Source: Neobacillus cucumis (lineage in GTDB: Bacteria > Bacillota > Bacilli > Bacillales > Cytobacillaceae). Taken from it: a stretch of DNA of 64,000 nucleotides. The first letter of the stretch is position 1. Every line of letters begins with the position of its first letter. The position numbers and the translations under genes are program-made. The stretch lies in assembly GCF_016908975.1 (NCBI RefSeq), contig NZ_JAFBEX010000009.1, positions 62,001-126,000 of the forward strand, given 5' to 3'. This document shows positions 17,581 through 26,929 of the stretch, piece after piece. The notes under the pieces are model-generated. The model worked only from the letters and a program-made list of their open reading frames with translations. It made no database searches and had not been told where the DNA came from.

Positions 17581-18369
17581 CTAAATGACAATGACTTCTT
17601 TACTTGTTAGGATAGATTGTTCTTGAGCCATTTCCTGGTATTGTAGCATTTTCTCACGATACCTGACCACTTCACCAACCACAATCATAGCTGGGTTCTT
17701 GACTCCTTCACTAACCACAATACTCCCAATTGAACTTAAGGTGCCAGTGACCGTTCGCTGCTCAACCCTTGTTCCTTGTTCAATAATTGCAACTGGTGTA
17801 TGTTCATTTTTTCCATGGCTGATCAACTGATGACAAATATAGGAAAGATTGCCGACTCCCATATAAATCGCGATTGTATCAACCGCTTTTGCCAAGCTCC
17901 CCCAATCAATGTCAATTGGTTTGCCTTTTGAACAATGCCCTGTTACAACCGCAAACGAATTTCCGTATTCACGGTGTGTAATCGGAATACCAGCATAAGC
18001 TGGAGCCGCAATCCCAGCCGTAATACCGGGAACCACTTCAAATGACAGTCCATTTTTCGCCAGTGCTTCTGCCTCTTCGGCCCCACGGCCAAACACAAAT
18101 GGATCTCCGCCTTTTAATCGAACAACCGTTTTTCCCTGGCTCGTAAAATGAACTAATAAATCATTAATGATTTCTTGTTTCATCGTATGTTGTGTAGGTT
18201 TTTTCCCACAATAGATAATCTCGCAATCTCTTTTTGCTTCATTGAGCAAAATAGGATTAACGAGCCGGTCATATAGGATGACATCAGCTTTTCGGATACA
18301 ATTTAATGCTTTTACCGTTATTAATTCCGGGTCACCTGGACCTGCCCCTACGATATATGCTTTGCCCAT
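17581..18369 (-). CDS. cobA: Uroporphyrinogen-III C-methyltransferase
   Basis: A 262-residue SAM-dependent enzyme that methylates uroporphyrinogen III twice to precorrin-2, the first step to siroheme. GAGPGDPELITVKA, DVILYDRLV, GGDPFVFGRG and GITAGIAAPAYAGIPITHR are all present. The frame opens at 18396, but AAAGGGGG-C-GGTG lies inside that extension, seven bases before ATG at 18369. It is last in the nir operon and supplies the siroheme used by NirB. B. subtilis has the same arrangement with NasF. Confidence 0.95.
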   Translation of the reverse strand: MGKAYIVGAGPGDPELITVKALNCIRKADVILYDRLVNPILLNEAKRDCEIIYCGKKPTQHTMKQEIINDLLVHFTSQGKTVVRLKGGDPFVFGRGAEEAEALAKNGLSFEVVPGITAGIAAPAYAGIPITHREYGNSFAVVTGHCSKGKPIDIDWGSLAKAVDTIAIYMGVGNLSYICHQLISHGKNEHTPVAIIEQGTRVEQRTVTGTLSSIGSIVVSEGVKNPAMIVVGEVVRYREKMLQYQEMAQEQSILTSKEVIVI

Positions 18370-18395
18370 TTCACCGCCCCCTTTATGATAACGCA

Positions 18396-19235
18396 TTATG
18401 GACGTGTTGCTGTCCTAGTTGATTTTCGTACTTCCAAAACCCTCATTGAATCTACTTGTCTATGTGTTACATACAAGGCTAAACCTGTAAAAAGAAAGCC
18501 CCCAACCAGATTTCCAAACAATACAGGGAGTTGATTCCATAACCACCAATCGGCCACAGTTACATGTGCACCCAGCATCATACCTGCTGGAATCACAAAC
18601 ATATTGACTACGGCATGTTCAAAACCTTGTGCAAAAAAGATTAAAATTGGCAGCCACATGGCAGCAATTTTTCCACCAACAGTTTTGGTTGTCATCGCCA
18701 TAACAGCACCTAGTGTCACCATCCAATTACAAAGCATCGCCTTCACAAAAACTACAATGAGTCCATCTGACCCAAGGCTTTTATAGCCTAAAGTTTTAGC
18801 TTCCGCAACAGCAATAATTTTGGCGGCGACCGGATTATTGTTCACATGACCTAATTGAGTAATAGCTATAATATAAAGAATGGCGTATATAAGGCTTCCT
18901 AAAATATGCCCTGCAATAACCCACAACCAATTTTTCATCATCTGATGGATGGTTGCTTTTTTGCCCAAAACAGCAACTGGAATAAGGGCAAAACTTCCTG
19001 TAACTAATTCCAGCCCAAGCAGAATGATGATGACGAAGGCAGCTGGGAAAAGGATTGCCCCAACAATTCCTTTCCCCGTCTGCACCTCTGCTGTATAGGC
19101 TAAGGTGGTACCAAATCCTAGCAACGCACCTGAAAGTGCACCGCGGATTAATAAATCTTTAATGGGTAATTTTGCTTTTGCTTCCCCTGACTGAATCATA
19201 CTTTCAATGACTTGATTAGGACTCACTATTGCCAA
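18396..19235 (-). CDS. nirC: Formate/nitrite transporter family protein, probable NirC
   Basis: A 279-residue FNT channel with six hydrophobic segments. LLGLELVTGSFALIPVAVLG and AMLCNWMVTLGAVMAM (FNT signatures) are clear. Its place between nirD and cobA makes nitrite the likely substrate. GGAG lies eight bases before a TTG at 19235 (MAIVSPNQ); the longer frame from ATG at 19256 has only repeat-array DNA before it and no ribosome site. The upstream 21-bp repeat array ends at this gene, so translation must start afresh here. Confidence 0.88.
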   Translation of the reverse strand: MAIVSPNQVIESMIQSGEAKAKLPIKDLLIRGALSGALLGFGTTLAYTAEVQTGKGIVGAILFPAAFVIIILLGLELVTGSFALIPVAVLGKKATIHQMMKNWLWVIAGHILGSLIYAILYIIAITQLGHVNNNPVAAKIIAVAEAKTLGYKSLGSDGLIVVFVKAMLCNWMVTLGAVMAMTTKTVGGKIAAMWLPILIFFAQGFEHAVVNMFVIPAGMMLGAHVTVADWWLWNQLPVLFGNLVGGFLFTGLALYVTHRQVDSMRVLEVRKSTRTATRP

Positions 19236-19257
19236 AATATTCACTCCTTTTACCATA

Positions 19258-19580
19258 CCGAGAGAAAACTCGGCTTATGCGAGATTATTCCCCCTCTATC
19301 CGAGAGAAACCTTAGCTCATCCGAGAGTATTTTCCTCTTAACCGAGAGTAATCTCCTTCTCGAGAGAAAAGTCTACTTATCCGAGAGTATTTTCCTTTTA
19401 TCCGAGAGAAAACATTGCTCATCCGGGAGTATTTTCCTCTTAACCGAGAGTAAGCTCCTCCTTCGAGAGAAAACTCGGCTTATCCGAGAGTATTCTCCTT
19501 TTATCCGAGAGAAAACACAGCTCATCCGAGAGTATTTTCCTCTTAACCGAGAGTTACTCCCCTATATCCAAGAGTAACTC
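19258..19580. repeat. 21-bp phased direct-repeat array inside the nir operon
   Basis: The core YCGAGAG recurs at 19259, 19280, 19301, 19322, 19343, 19361, 19382, 19403, 19424, 19445, 19464, 19485, 19506, 19527, 19548 and, changed to CAAGAG, 19569. Spacing is 21 bp except two shorter steps of 18-19, giving a super-repeat of about 103 bp. Typical filler reads TATTTTCCTCTTA or AAAACNNNGCTCAT. It fills the gap between nirD and nirC. No protein is encoded. Confidence 0.92.
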
Positions 19581-19600
19581 CCGCCTAACCTAGACTCACC

Positions 19601-19924
19601 TTATACTAAAACAAATACTTGATCGTCAATGACCTCGACAGGAAACGATTTTACACAGCCTGTATCAGGTGCTTGCACCATTCCATCCGTTACACAAATT
19701 TTCCAATCATGCATGGGACAAAAGACAAACTCTCCGCTTACAATCCCCTCTGCAAGAACGCCTCCTTTATGTGGGCAGCGGTTTTCAATGGCACGAATGG
19801 CTCCACTCTCTAATCGAAACACTGCAATTTCCATATCACCAATAATAGTTGTTTTTCCTAACTTTCTTGGCATATCCTCTATATTTCCTATAAAAACGCG
19901 TTTAATTGTCTCTTCCATGAACAC
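19601..19924 (-). CDS. nirD: Nitrite reductase small subunit (Rieske)
   Basis: A 107-residue NirD subunit of the assimilatory NAD(P)H nitrite reductase. The Rieske [2Fe-2S] ligands are in NRCPHKGG and FCPMHDW. It forms a complex with NirB in the cytoplasm. The GTG at 19924 and the ATG at 19918 are both possible starts: AGGAG lies four bases from the first and ten from the second. The gene follows nirB by 12 bases; the repeat array begins just after its stop. Confidence 0.95.
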   Translation of the reverse strand: MFMEETIKRVFIGNIEDMPRKLGKTTIIGDMEIAVFRLESGAIRAIENRCPHKGGVLAEGIVSGEFVFCPMHDWKICVTDGMVQAPDTGCVKSFPVEVIDDQVFVLV

Positions 19925-19936
19925 AACTCTCCTCTT

Positions 19937-22345
19937 CTATTTCACACCTGTTGGAATTTTTACTGTCTCATAAAGGTCTCTTAAAAGTGTTTTATTCTCG
20001 ATAGCTTCTTTCCAAGGATCTTGAACAATCGAAAGGGCCTCTTCAATACGGAAATTCAACATTTTTACCGTTTCAGCATCCGAAAGGACTTCCCTTATGT
20101 GATCAAGACCAAGGCGGTCTACCCAGGCAGAAGTTCTTTCTAAATAATTAGCTGTTTCACGATAATACTGGAGGTATGCCCCGATCATTTCGACAAGCTC
20201 ATCATCCGTTTTGAATTTGAATAATAGATCTGCTGCACGAAGATGGGTACCGCCATTTCCACCGACATACATTTCCCATGCCCCATCCGTACCGACAACA
20301 CCTACGTCCTTAATTCCGCTTTCGGCACAGTTTCTCGGACAAGCAGAAACAGCCATTTTGACTTTATGAGGAGTGTTTAAGCCCTCAAATTTCTTCTCCA
20401 AACGAATACCTAAGCCAATAGAATCTTGTGTACCGAAGCGGCAATAGCTTTCACCGACACAAGTTTTTACCGTACGTAAGCCTTTGGCATAAGCCGAGCC
20501 GGATGGCATATCAAGTTCTGCCCAAATTTTCGGTAAGTCTTCTTTTTTCACCCCGAGTAGGTCAATTCGTTGACCGCCAGTCACTTTAATGGTGCCAACT
20601 TGGTATTTATCCGCAACATCTGCAATTTTGCGCAAATCTTCAGAGGTTGTAACACCACCATACATTCTTGGTACAACCGAATACGTTCCATCCTTTTGAA
20701 TGTTGGCATGCATTCGCTCATTGACAAAACGTGCTTCTTTCTCATCTTGATACTCGGTTGGATAAATCATTCCTAAATAGTAATTGAGGGCCGGTTTACA
20801 TTTGGAACATCCATCTGTTTTCCAACCCAACACATTCATGACCTCACGAATATGGGTTAGGCGTTTTGCACGGATTTCCTCGACAATTTCATCTCTAGAT
20901 AAAGTGGTACAGCCACAGATCGCTTCTTTTTCATCCGCCTTAAAACCATCTCCTAGAGTACAGGCTAACAAATCAGCCACTAATGATTTACAACCTCCAC
21001 ATGAACGAGAGGCATTGGTACAGCCTTTTACTTGATCTACTGACGTTAATCCTTGTGTTTTAATGGCTTCGACGATGGTTCCTTTGGTGACGCCATTACA
21101 GCCGCAAATAATCTCCTCATCTGCCATAGTGGCAACCAAACTAACCTCTTCTGCATTCGCTTTGGAAGACTCTAAATACTCCTCAATGCTCGCACCTTTT
21201 TTAATGAGACTTAGAAGTTGATTTCCATCCTTCGTATCACCGAAGAGAACAGCACCAGCGATTTTACCATCTTCAATTAGAACTTTTTTATATGTTCCGT
21301 TCCAATCATCGTACATTTTGTATACTTTTGTTCCCTCATCTTCATTGATTTTTCCAGAAGAGAAAACATCTACGCCTGATACTTTTAGCTGGGTCGAAAG
21401 CACGGAGCCATGATAGCCGTCATTCTCGATTCCACAAATTCGCTTTGCTAACACCTGGCCCTGCTGGTATAGAGGAGCGACTAATCCATAGGCAATGCCG
21501 CGATGCTCAGCACATTCCCCTACCGCATAAATATTGGGAACATCTGTTTCTAAATAATCATTAACGATAATTCCGCGATTAACCGTTATACCTGCTTTTT
21601 GAGCTAATTCGATATTTGGTTTAATTCCAACCGCCATGACCACTAAATCAGCTTTGATCTTACTGCCATCTTTAAATTTTAGGCCTGTAACATGGTTCTT
21701 TCCGAGGATTTCAGCAGTATGTTTTTCTAATAAAAAGTTCATCCCCTGCTTTTCCAGTTCCTTTTGTAAAAGTTTCCCTGCAGTACGATCTAATTGTCGT
21801 TCCATCAAATAATCAAAGATATGAATAACATCAACTTCCATCCCTAAGTTCAAGAGACCCCTAGCCGCTTCTAGACCTAGTAATCCACCGCCAATCACGG
21901 CTGCTTTTTTATATTTTTTTGAATATTCAATCATTTGTTCGCAGTCTTTTATATTTCTAAAGGCAGTCACTCCTTCTTTATCTGCCCCCGGTAATGGCAG
22001 CATGAAAGGATTCGATCCTGTGGCAATAATCAATTTGTCATATGGTTCAATTCTGCCTTTATCCGTTATTACGACCTGTCTTTCCTTATCAATGGAAATA
22101 ACAGATTCCCCTTTAAAGAGTTGGATATGATTTTCCTCATACCACTGCTCATCGTTTAAAGTGATGTCCTTTACAGTGGTTCCCCCTTGTAAAACGGTTG
22201 ATAATTGAATTCGATTATAGTTTGGATGTGGTTCACTTCCGAATATAGTAATCTCAAATTCATCTTTATTTAGCTTGAGTACTTCTTCAATGGCCCGCAC
22301 CCCTGCCATGCCATTTCCTATGAGTATTAGTTTTTGTTTGATCAA
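19937..22345 (-). CDS. nirB: Nitrite reductase [NAD(P)H] large subunit
   Basis: An 802-residue enzyme reducing nitrite to ammonium. Domains in order: FAD/NAD(P)-binding reductase (1 to about 300; LIGNGMAGVRA and VIGGGLLGLEAARG), two BFD-type [2Fe-2S] segments (IICGCNGVTKG with CTNASRSCGGCK; AICGCTTLSRDE with GCSKCKP), then sulfite/nitrite reductase-like domains carrying TCVGESYCRFGTQDS and ACPRNCAESG, the 4Fe-4S/siroheme cysteines. The start is TTG, six bases after GGAGGAA. First gene of nirB-nirD-nirC-cobA. I see no convincing FNR or TnrA box in the AT-rich 210 bases upstream. Confidence 0.97.
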   Translation of the reverse strand: MIKQKLILIGNGMAGVRAIEEVLKLNKDEFEITIFGSEPHPNYNRIQLSTVLQGGTTVKDITLNDEQWYEENHIQLFKGESVISIDKERQVVITDKGRIEPYDKLIIATGSNPFMLPLPGADKEGVTAFRNIKDCEQMIEYSKKYKKAAVIGGGLLGLEAARGLLNLGMEVDVIHIFDYLMERQLDRTAGKLLQKELEKQGMNFLLEKHTAEILGKNHVTGLKFKDGSKIKADLVVMAVGIKPNIELAQKAGITVNRGIIVNDYLETDVPNIYAVGECAEHRGIAYGLVAPLYQQGQVLAKRICGIENDGYHGSVLSTQLKVSGVDVFSSGKINEDEGTKVYKMYDDWNGTYKKVLIEDGKIAGAVLFGDTKDGNQLLSLIKKGASIEEYLESSKANAEEVSLVATMADEEIICGCNGVTKGTIVEAIKTQGLTSVDQVKGCTNASRSCGGCKSLVADLLACTLGDGFKADEKEAICGCTTLSRDEIVEEIRAKRLTHIREVMNVLGWKTDGCSKCKPALNYYLGMIYPTEYQDEKEARFVNERMHANIQKDGTYSVVPRMYGGVTTSEDLRKIADVADKYQVGTIKVTGGQRIDLLGVKKEDLPKIWAELDMPSGSAYAKGLRTVKTCVGESYCRFGTQDSIGLGIRLEKKFEGLNTPHKVKMAVSACPRNCAESGIKDVGVVGTDGAWEMYVGGNGGTHLRAADLLFKFKTDDELVEMIGAYLQYYRETANYLERTSAWVDRLGLDHIREVLSDAETVKMLNFRIEEALSIVQDPWKEAIENKTLLRDLYETVKIPTGVK

Positions 22346-22627
22346 GTGAAATTCCTCCCTAAACTTTGCATGTATTTTTTATAACATGATGATAGTTTTA
22401 TTAACATGAGTTTGGAAGGTTTTCTGCCATACTATTTTATTTCCCAAAATCCCCCATATGAGGGGAAATACAGTATTCATAACGTTGATAACGATTACAT
22501 TTATTGTTTAAATTTTTTTAAAAAATAAACTATTTCGAATTAAGATTATTTATAAATGGATAGGATTTTTTATAAAAAAATGGAACGGAACGTAAAATCA
22601 TTCGTCTATTTTGTTAAAGGTGATGGG

Positions 22628-22919
22628 ATGAGAAAGACAATTTGTCTCATTTTTTTATTCATGTTCATTTTAGCCGGCTGTAATTCTTTTCACCAAAACG
22701 CTATGATCGACTGGGTAGATTTTGTGAAGTGGGATGGAATAGTACGATAGAATTTATAACGGAGCGTTAGCTGATGAAAGTTATATTAATAAAAAAATCG
22801 GTGAGGTTAAGTTTGCCTACTTGCAGAGTTTACAATTTGATGGGACGCCTTATTATTGGTTTCCACATGATACAGTTGTACTTTCAAATGAAAATCAGGA
22901 ATTTTCCCCAAAAAAATAG
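22628..22919 (+). pseudogene. Small lipoprotein gene with a frameshift
   Basis: Starting at ATG 22628, a signal peptide ends in the lipobox ILAGC, then NSFHQNAMIDWVDFVKWDGI. The frame stops at 22750. The adjacent frame continues directly with YDRIYNGALADESYINKK, then GEVKFAYLQSLQ and FPHDTVVLSN, to a stop at 22919, and looks like good coding sequence. The switch lies at about 22741-22744 (ATAGTAC): one extra or two missing bases. Repaired, it would be a lipoprotein of about 95 residues. It sits 20 bases before the NodB deacetylase gene and probably shares its transcript. Confidence 0.65.
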
Positions 22920-22939
22920 TCTATAAGAAAGGGTGCTAT

Positions 22940-23641
22940 ATGAAAAAGAAATTACTGTTCTTGGTGTCCTGTGTATTCATCGTTTTACTGCTTTTATTCT
23001 CCACATATAAATTAATGAATTCGCGAACATTTCAGGTATTTGGCGGATTAACGGACCGCGTGAAAACAAACCAAAAGGTAGTGGCATTAACTTTTGACGA
23101 CGGACCAACTAATAATGTAGAACAAATTCTTCCCTTGCTAAAGCGTTATAATGCCAAGGCGACTTTTTTCTTAATCGGCAATGAAATCAAAAAAAATCCC
23201 ATTGAAGCCAAAAAAATTGTAGAGGCAGGGCAACAAATTGGGAATCATACATATTCCCATCAGCGAATGATTTTTAAATCCCCTACTTATATCAAGGAGG
23301 AAATTGAAAAAACAGACCAACTGATTCGTAAAGCTGGATATAAGGGGGAGATCGATTTTCGCCCACCGAACGGAAAAAAACTGGTAGGATTACCTTATTA
23401 TCTTTCAAAACATAATCGAGAGACCATTACGTGGAATATAGAACCTGATAGCTATTTCTCCACTGCGGCAGATAAAGTTCGTTATGTAAAGAAGAATATC
23501 ACGCCAGGTTCGATTATCTTGATACACCCGATGTATGACCATACGGGTAATGAACTAAAAACTATTCAAGGGATAATAGTTGGTTTGACAAAAGAAGGAT
23601 ACCGCTTTATAACCGTCAATGAACTACAGGCATTGAAATAA
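22940..23641 (+). CDS. Membrane-anchored polysaccharide deacetylase (NodB domain)
   Basis: A 233-residue protein. An N-terminal membrane anchor or signal (residues 5-25) is followed by a NodB domain: TFDDGP (D53, D54), metal histidines in GNHTYSH (H103, H107), DFRPPNG and ILIHPMYD. It is expected to act outside the membrane on N-acetylated glycans, peptidoglycan or another polymer. In sporeformers such enzymes often modify cell wall. AAGGGTG precedes the ATG. It follows the broken lipoprotein gene, suggesting a cell-surface operon. Confidence 0.9.
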   Translation: MKKKLLFLVSCVFIVLLLLFSTYKLMNSRTFQVFGGLTDRVKTNQKVVALTFDDGPTNNVEQILPLLKRYNAKATFFLIGNEIKKNPIEAKKIVEAGQQIGNHTYSHQRMIFKSPTYIKEEIEKTDQLIRKAGYKGEIDFRPPNGKKLVGLPYYLSKHNRETITWNIEPDSYFSTAADKVRYVKKNITPGSIILIHPMYDHTGNELKTIQGIIVGLTKEGYRFITVNELQALK

Positions 23642-23646
23642 CGGAG

Positions 23647-23681
23647 GGCTTGGAAGCTATGATAAGTTCCAAGCCTTTTTT
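23647..23681 (+). terminator. Terminator after NodB deacetylase
   Basis: GGCTTGGAA / TTCCAAGCC with an 11-nt loop and TTTTTT. It overlaps the 3' end of the convergent MocR gene. Confidence 0.9.
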
Positions 23682-25066
23682 AGGTATTGAATTCCCTGTT
23701 CGATCTCGCTTTCCGTTAATCCGCCAAACCCCAATAAAATCATGGGTTTTTGTTCGGGTGTAGGTTGAGAAAAATAGACAGAAGTGGGATAGACTTTTAC
23801 CTTATGTTTCATGGCCGTTTCAATTAATTGTTTTTCTGACATATTATTTTTAACATGTAATAATATATGTAATCCTGACTCCTCACCAATAATGGCAACT
23901 TCATTACCCATATTTCCCCTAATAGAACTGATTAAGGTATTTTGTCTTTTACGATAGACCGTTCTCATTTTATTAAGATGTCTTTCCCAATGTCCTTCTT
24001 TCATAAACTGCCATAATGTGTGCTGGTGCAACCGAGAAACGGTCTGCTTATACAGCGAAAAGTGTTCTTGATACTTTTTAAGTAATGTGGGTGGTAAGAC
24101 CATATAGTTTAGCCGAATCGAAGGGATCAACGATTTAGAAAAGGTCCCTAAATATATCACTTTATCGTTAGAATCTAAACCCTGTAAGGAAGGAATCGGC
24201 TTTCCTTTGTAGCGAAATTCACCATCATAATCGTCTTCAATAATGTATCTCTCTTTACCCTCCGCCCATTTCAATAGTTCCAATCTTCTGGTTATCGGCA
24301 TTACCATACCAAATGGGAACTGATGTGAAGGCGTTACATAGGTGACTTGGGCATTGCTATTATATAAATGCTTCATGCTGATCCCATTATCATCCAATGG
24401 AATGGGGATTAAGGTAACTCCTTGGTCTTTAAAGACTTCCCTTGTACGGTGATAGCCTGGATCTTCCATTGAAAAAATGGCATCTCTCCCGATTATCATG
24501 GATAATAAGCCAATTAAATATTGTGTACCGGCCCCTACAATAATCTGACTGGGTGTACACCTTACCCCTCTTGATTGAAACAAATATTTGGCAATTTCAT
24601 TCCGAAGTGGTAATTCCCCTTGACCATCTCCATTTAAGAATAAGGTACTTTGTTCTTCATACATACTTTGAATCGTTAATCTTCTCCAAGTAGTATAGGG
24701 AAACTGCTCCAGTGCAATTTTCCCATGACTAAAATCGATTAAGTTTGGACCATTCTCTTCTTTTTCCATCTCATCTGTAGTTGTAGGGACTTTGATAGAA
24801 TTTAGAATCCAATCATGGTGGATTTCTTTTACAAAGATCCCCTTTCTCGGCTTACTTTCCACATAGCCTTCAGCCAATAACTGTTGATATGCGGTTTCAA
24901 TAGTATTTTGACTAATTCCAAGATGCAAAGCTAATTTTCGTTTTGAAGGCAGCATCACCCCTGCTTCGATTCTTCCATTTTGGATCTCTTGTTTAAAATA
25001 TTGATAGAGTTGTAAATATAATGGTTCACCGCTTTGAGTATTTAATACTAAGGTTATCTCCAGCAT
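23657..25066 (-). CDS. MocR/PdxR-type GntR regulator with aminotransferase domain
   Basis: A 469-residue protein. An N-terminal GntR winged helix (about 1-75; PLYLQLYQYFKQEIQNGRI, LPSKRKLALHLGISQNTIE) is joined to a type I aminotransferase domain with the PLP lysine in GTFSKSLIPSIRL. Such regulators sense PLP or an amino compound. A GTG at 25078 lies within the ribosome site AAAGGAG, so ATG at 25066 is preferred. It is divergent from the GNAT gene at 25181, a common MocR arrangement, so that gene is its probable target. Confidence 0.92.
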   Translation of the reverse strand: MLEITLVLNTQSGEPLYLQLYQYFKQEIQNGRIEAGVMLPSKRKLALHLGISQNTIETAYQQLLAEGYVESKPRKGIFVKEIHHDWILNSIKVPTTTDEMEKEENGPNLIDFSHGKIALEQFPYTTWRRLTIQSMYEEQSTLFLNGDGQGELPLRNEIAKYLFQSRGVRCTPSQIIVGAGTQYLIGLLSMIIGRDAIFSMEDPGYHRTREVFKDQGVTLIPIPLDDNGISMKHLYNSNAQVTYVTPSHQFPFGMVMPITRRLELLKWAEGKERYIIEDDYDGEFRYKGKPIPSLQGLDSNDKVIYLGTFSKSLIPSIRLNYMVLPPTLLKKYQEHFSLYKQTVSRLHQHTLWQFMKEGHWERHLNKMRTVYRKRQNTLISSIRGNMGNEVAIIGEESGLHILLHVKNNMSEKQLIETAMKHKVKVYPTSVYFSQPTPEQKPMILLGFGGLTESEIEQGIQYLKKAWNLS

Positions 25067-25180
25067 TCTTGGCTGCACTCCTTTCTAATCTGGCGTGGTT
25101 AAATATATAATAACTGACCCTTTTAGGCATATCAGCAATTCACTATAATCTGAATTATAAACGATGAAGGGATGAAGAAA

Positions 25181-25582
25181 ATGGAAAATATTACGTTGTT
25201 GGTGGACGCTAAAATCAAACCAGAAGATTTATCGACTGTATTTAAACAGTCAGGATTGAAAAGACCTTATGAAGATTTACCTCGGCTGGAAAAAATGATT
25301 GAAAATGCTGATATTCTGATTACTGCATGGGAGGAAGATAGAATAGTTGGGGTAGCTCGTGCGATAACGGATTTTAGCTACTGCTGTTATTTATCCGATT
25401 TAGCAGTTGATCAGGAGTATCAACATCGCGGGATTGGCAGAGAGTTAGTTAGAATGGTCCAGGAACGGATTGGCGACCATGTGTCTTTATTGTTATTAGC
25501 CTCTCCCATTGCGATGGAATACTATCCACATATTGGGTTTGATAAGATTAGTAATGGGTATATGATTCCTCGGAAGAATTAA
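25181..25582 (+). CDS. GNAT family N-acetyltransferase
   Basis: A 133-residue GNAT with the acetyl-CoA loop DQEYQHRGIGRELV and a typical C-terminal YYPHIGFDKISNGYMI. GAAGGG precedes; the ATG at 25172 abuts it, so the in-frame ATG at 25181, nine bases on, is preferred. It is divergently transcribed from the MocR regulator. The 100-base divergent region has TATAAT near 25144. Substrate unknown; a small amine is plausible from the MocR link (inference). Confidence 0.88.
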   Translation: MENITLLVDAKIKPEDLSTVFKQSGLKRPYEDLPRLEKMIENADILITAWEEDRIVGVARAITDFSYCCYLSDLAVDQEYQHRGIGRELVRMVQERIGDHVSLLLLASPIAMEYYPHIGFDKISNGYMIPRKN

Positions 25583-25590
25583 GGCATTTA

Positions 25591-25618
25591 AAGAGCAAAT
25601 CTTCTTAGATTTGCTCTA
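25591..25618. terminator. Bidirectional terminator
   Basis: AGAGCAAATC / GATTTGCTCT between the converging GNAT and DUF523 genes. Confidence 0.85.
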
Positions 25619-26083
25619 CTACTTTTCCTTTAAAAAATCTTCAAAGTTTTCTTCTGAAAATACTTTTATCCCATTTCTTCTTAGTAAAGCCGCGGTTACA
25701 CCATCTCCATTGATTTTATTGCCAGAAAAGTCGCCTTTATAGATCCTTGTGCTTCCACATGATGGACTATTTTCTTTTAAAACAACCACGGTTGCATCCA
25801 GTTCTTGAGCAGTTCTAAGGGCCGCGTAGGCTCCTTTTATAAATTGTTCCGTTACGTCTTGTCCTGATTGTGTAACAACTTTGGCCTTTCTTTTAAGGAC
25901 GTCTCCCCCATCCCCGCCAATGATCTCAGCAGGTTCCCTTGGTATTAATAATCCGCCTAGTAATTCTGGACAAATGGTGACGGCTTGTTTCTTCTCAATC
26001 ATTTTTTGTATCTTTTCATTTAAACAATGGGTACCATTGTACCTGACCTCTAATCCGGCCAAACAGGAACTAACTAAAATCAT
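25619..26083 (-). CDS. DUF523 family protein
   Basis: A 154-residue cytosolic protein. DUF523 hallmarks are the N-terminal ILVSSCLAGLEVRYNG, VTICPELLGGL, a mid KENSPSCGS and GVTAALLRRNGI; the conserved cysteines could bind metal or act in catalysis. AAGGTGA precedes ATG 26083; a TTG one codon earlier is less likely. It starts ten bases after the methyltransferase stop, so the two form an operon. Function unknown. Confidence 0.88.
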   Translation of the reverse strand: MILVSSCLAGLEVRYNGTHCLNEKIQKMIEKKQAVTICPELLGGLLIPREPAEIIGGDGGDVLKRKAKVVTQSGQDVTEQFIKGAYAALRTAQELDATVVVLKENSPSCGSTRIYKGDFSGNKINGDGVTAALLRRNGIKVFSEENFEDFLKEK

Positions 26084-26092
26084 CAAATCACC

Positions 26093-26797
26093 TTAAACCT
26101 TTTTTATTATTAACATCGAGTTTGCATTACGCTGGAATTCATAAGGTACTTTTATTTCTTCAACCATGTATCCTTTTTTGGTAAGATTGTTTATGATTTC
26201 ATCTAGAAATTCATATCGTTTTCCTGTCAAATCAACTAACGGAAAAATACGAATTTCCTCTTTGGTGACTCTCAATAACTCTTTAATCGTTTTTATATGA
26301 AACTTATAATCTAAGCGATCACCATACATGAAAAGAAAATGTGCCGATAACAGCAAGTCAAATTCCTCATCTTTAAATGGTAAAGTAGGTAACGTTGCTG
26401 GAACATATCTTGCACTAGAGTCTTTCATATCGTTTATGCAATCATTTAGAGCAGTTACACGATGTTTCCTAAGTCCTTGTACATTTTCAAAATAGTCCCA
26501 AATAAAATTACTTTGAGACTTTTCCATTTGTTCCATTGTATGTGCAATGTCATGTTGCCCTTTATTTTTTAAATCTTCTAGCGAATATTCATACGCGATG
26601 TCACAGGCTGTAACATTCAATCCGTTTTTGTTACCAATGGCTGTAAAGGAACATGCACCCGCTGGACAATCCAATATTTTTTTGCCCTTAAGGTCCTCAT
26701 TGGAGAGCAAAAACATATCTAGATATTCTTCAAATGTTCTCCCGATAAAGACGATTCGCTCTAAATTTAATTTTGTACTATGCTCAACTCTACTCAA
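26093..26797 (-). CDS. Class I SAM-dependent methyltransferase-like protein
   Basis: A 234-residue protein. The SAM motif I appears as KKILDCPAGACSFTA (about 40-54), with CDIAY for motif II and EEFDLLLSAHFLFMYGD around residue 150 for the acidic motif. The glycine loop is P-A-G-A-C-S, less canonical than GxGxG, so activity is probable rather than certain. The start is TTG, six bases after GAGGTGA. First gene of a two-gene operon with DUF523. Substrate unknown. Confidence 0.75.
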   Translation of the reverse strand: MSRVEHSTKLNLERIVFIGRTFEEYLDMFLLSNEDLKGKKILDCPAGACSFTAIGNKNGLNVTACDIAYEYSLEDLKNKGQHDIAHTMEQMEKSQSNFIWDYFENVQGLRKHRVTALNDCINDMKDSSARYVPATLPTLPFKDEEFDLLLSAHFLFMYGDRLDYKFHIKTIKELLRVTKEEIRIFPLVDLTGKRYEFLDEIINNLTKKGYMVEEIKVPYEFQRNANSMLIIKKV

Positions 26798-26929
26798 CTT
26801 AACTCACCTCAAAAAAAGAATTAAATTGATTTTAACACAACGAGTTGGAAATATTAACCTCTAATATATGTTTATTAATAAAGCTTCTAGTATCATATTT
26901 AAATCTTTCTTTTATGTTCTCTCCTTTCC

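Noticed and set aside
19212..19577. 121-codon plus-strand frame over the nir repeat array
   Set aside because: Product is a repeat of the 21-bp unit and the frame opposes the nir transcript.
22346..22555. FNR, TnrA or NsrR site before nirB
   Set aside because: Only loose partial matches and a short CCCC/GGGG inverted repeat near 22445-22460 were found; none fits a consensus well enough to report.
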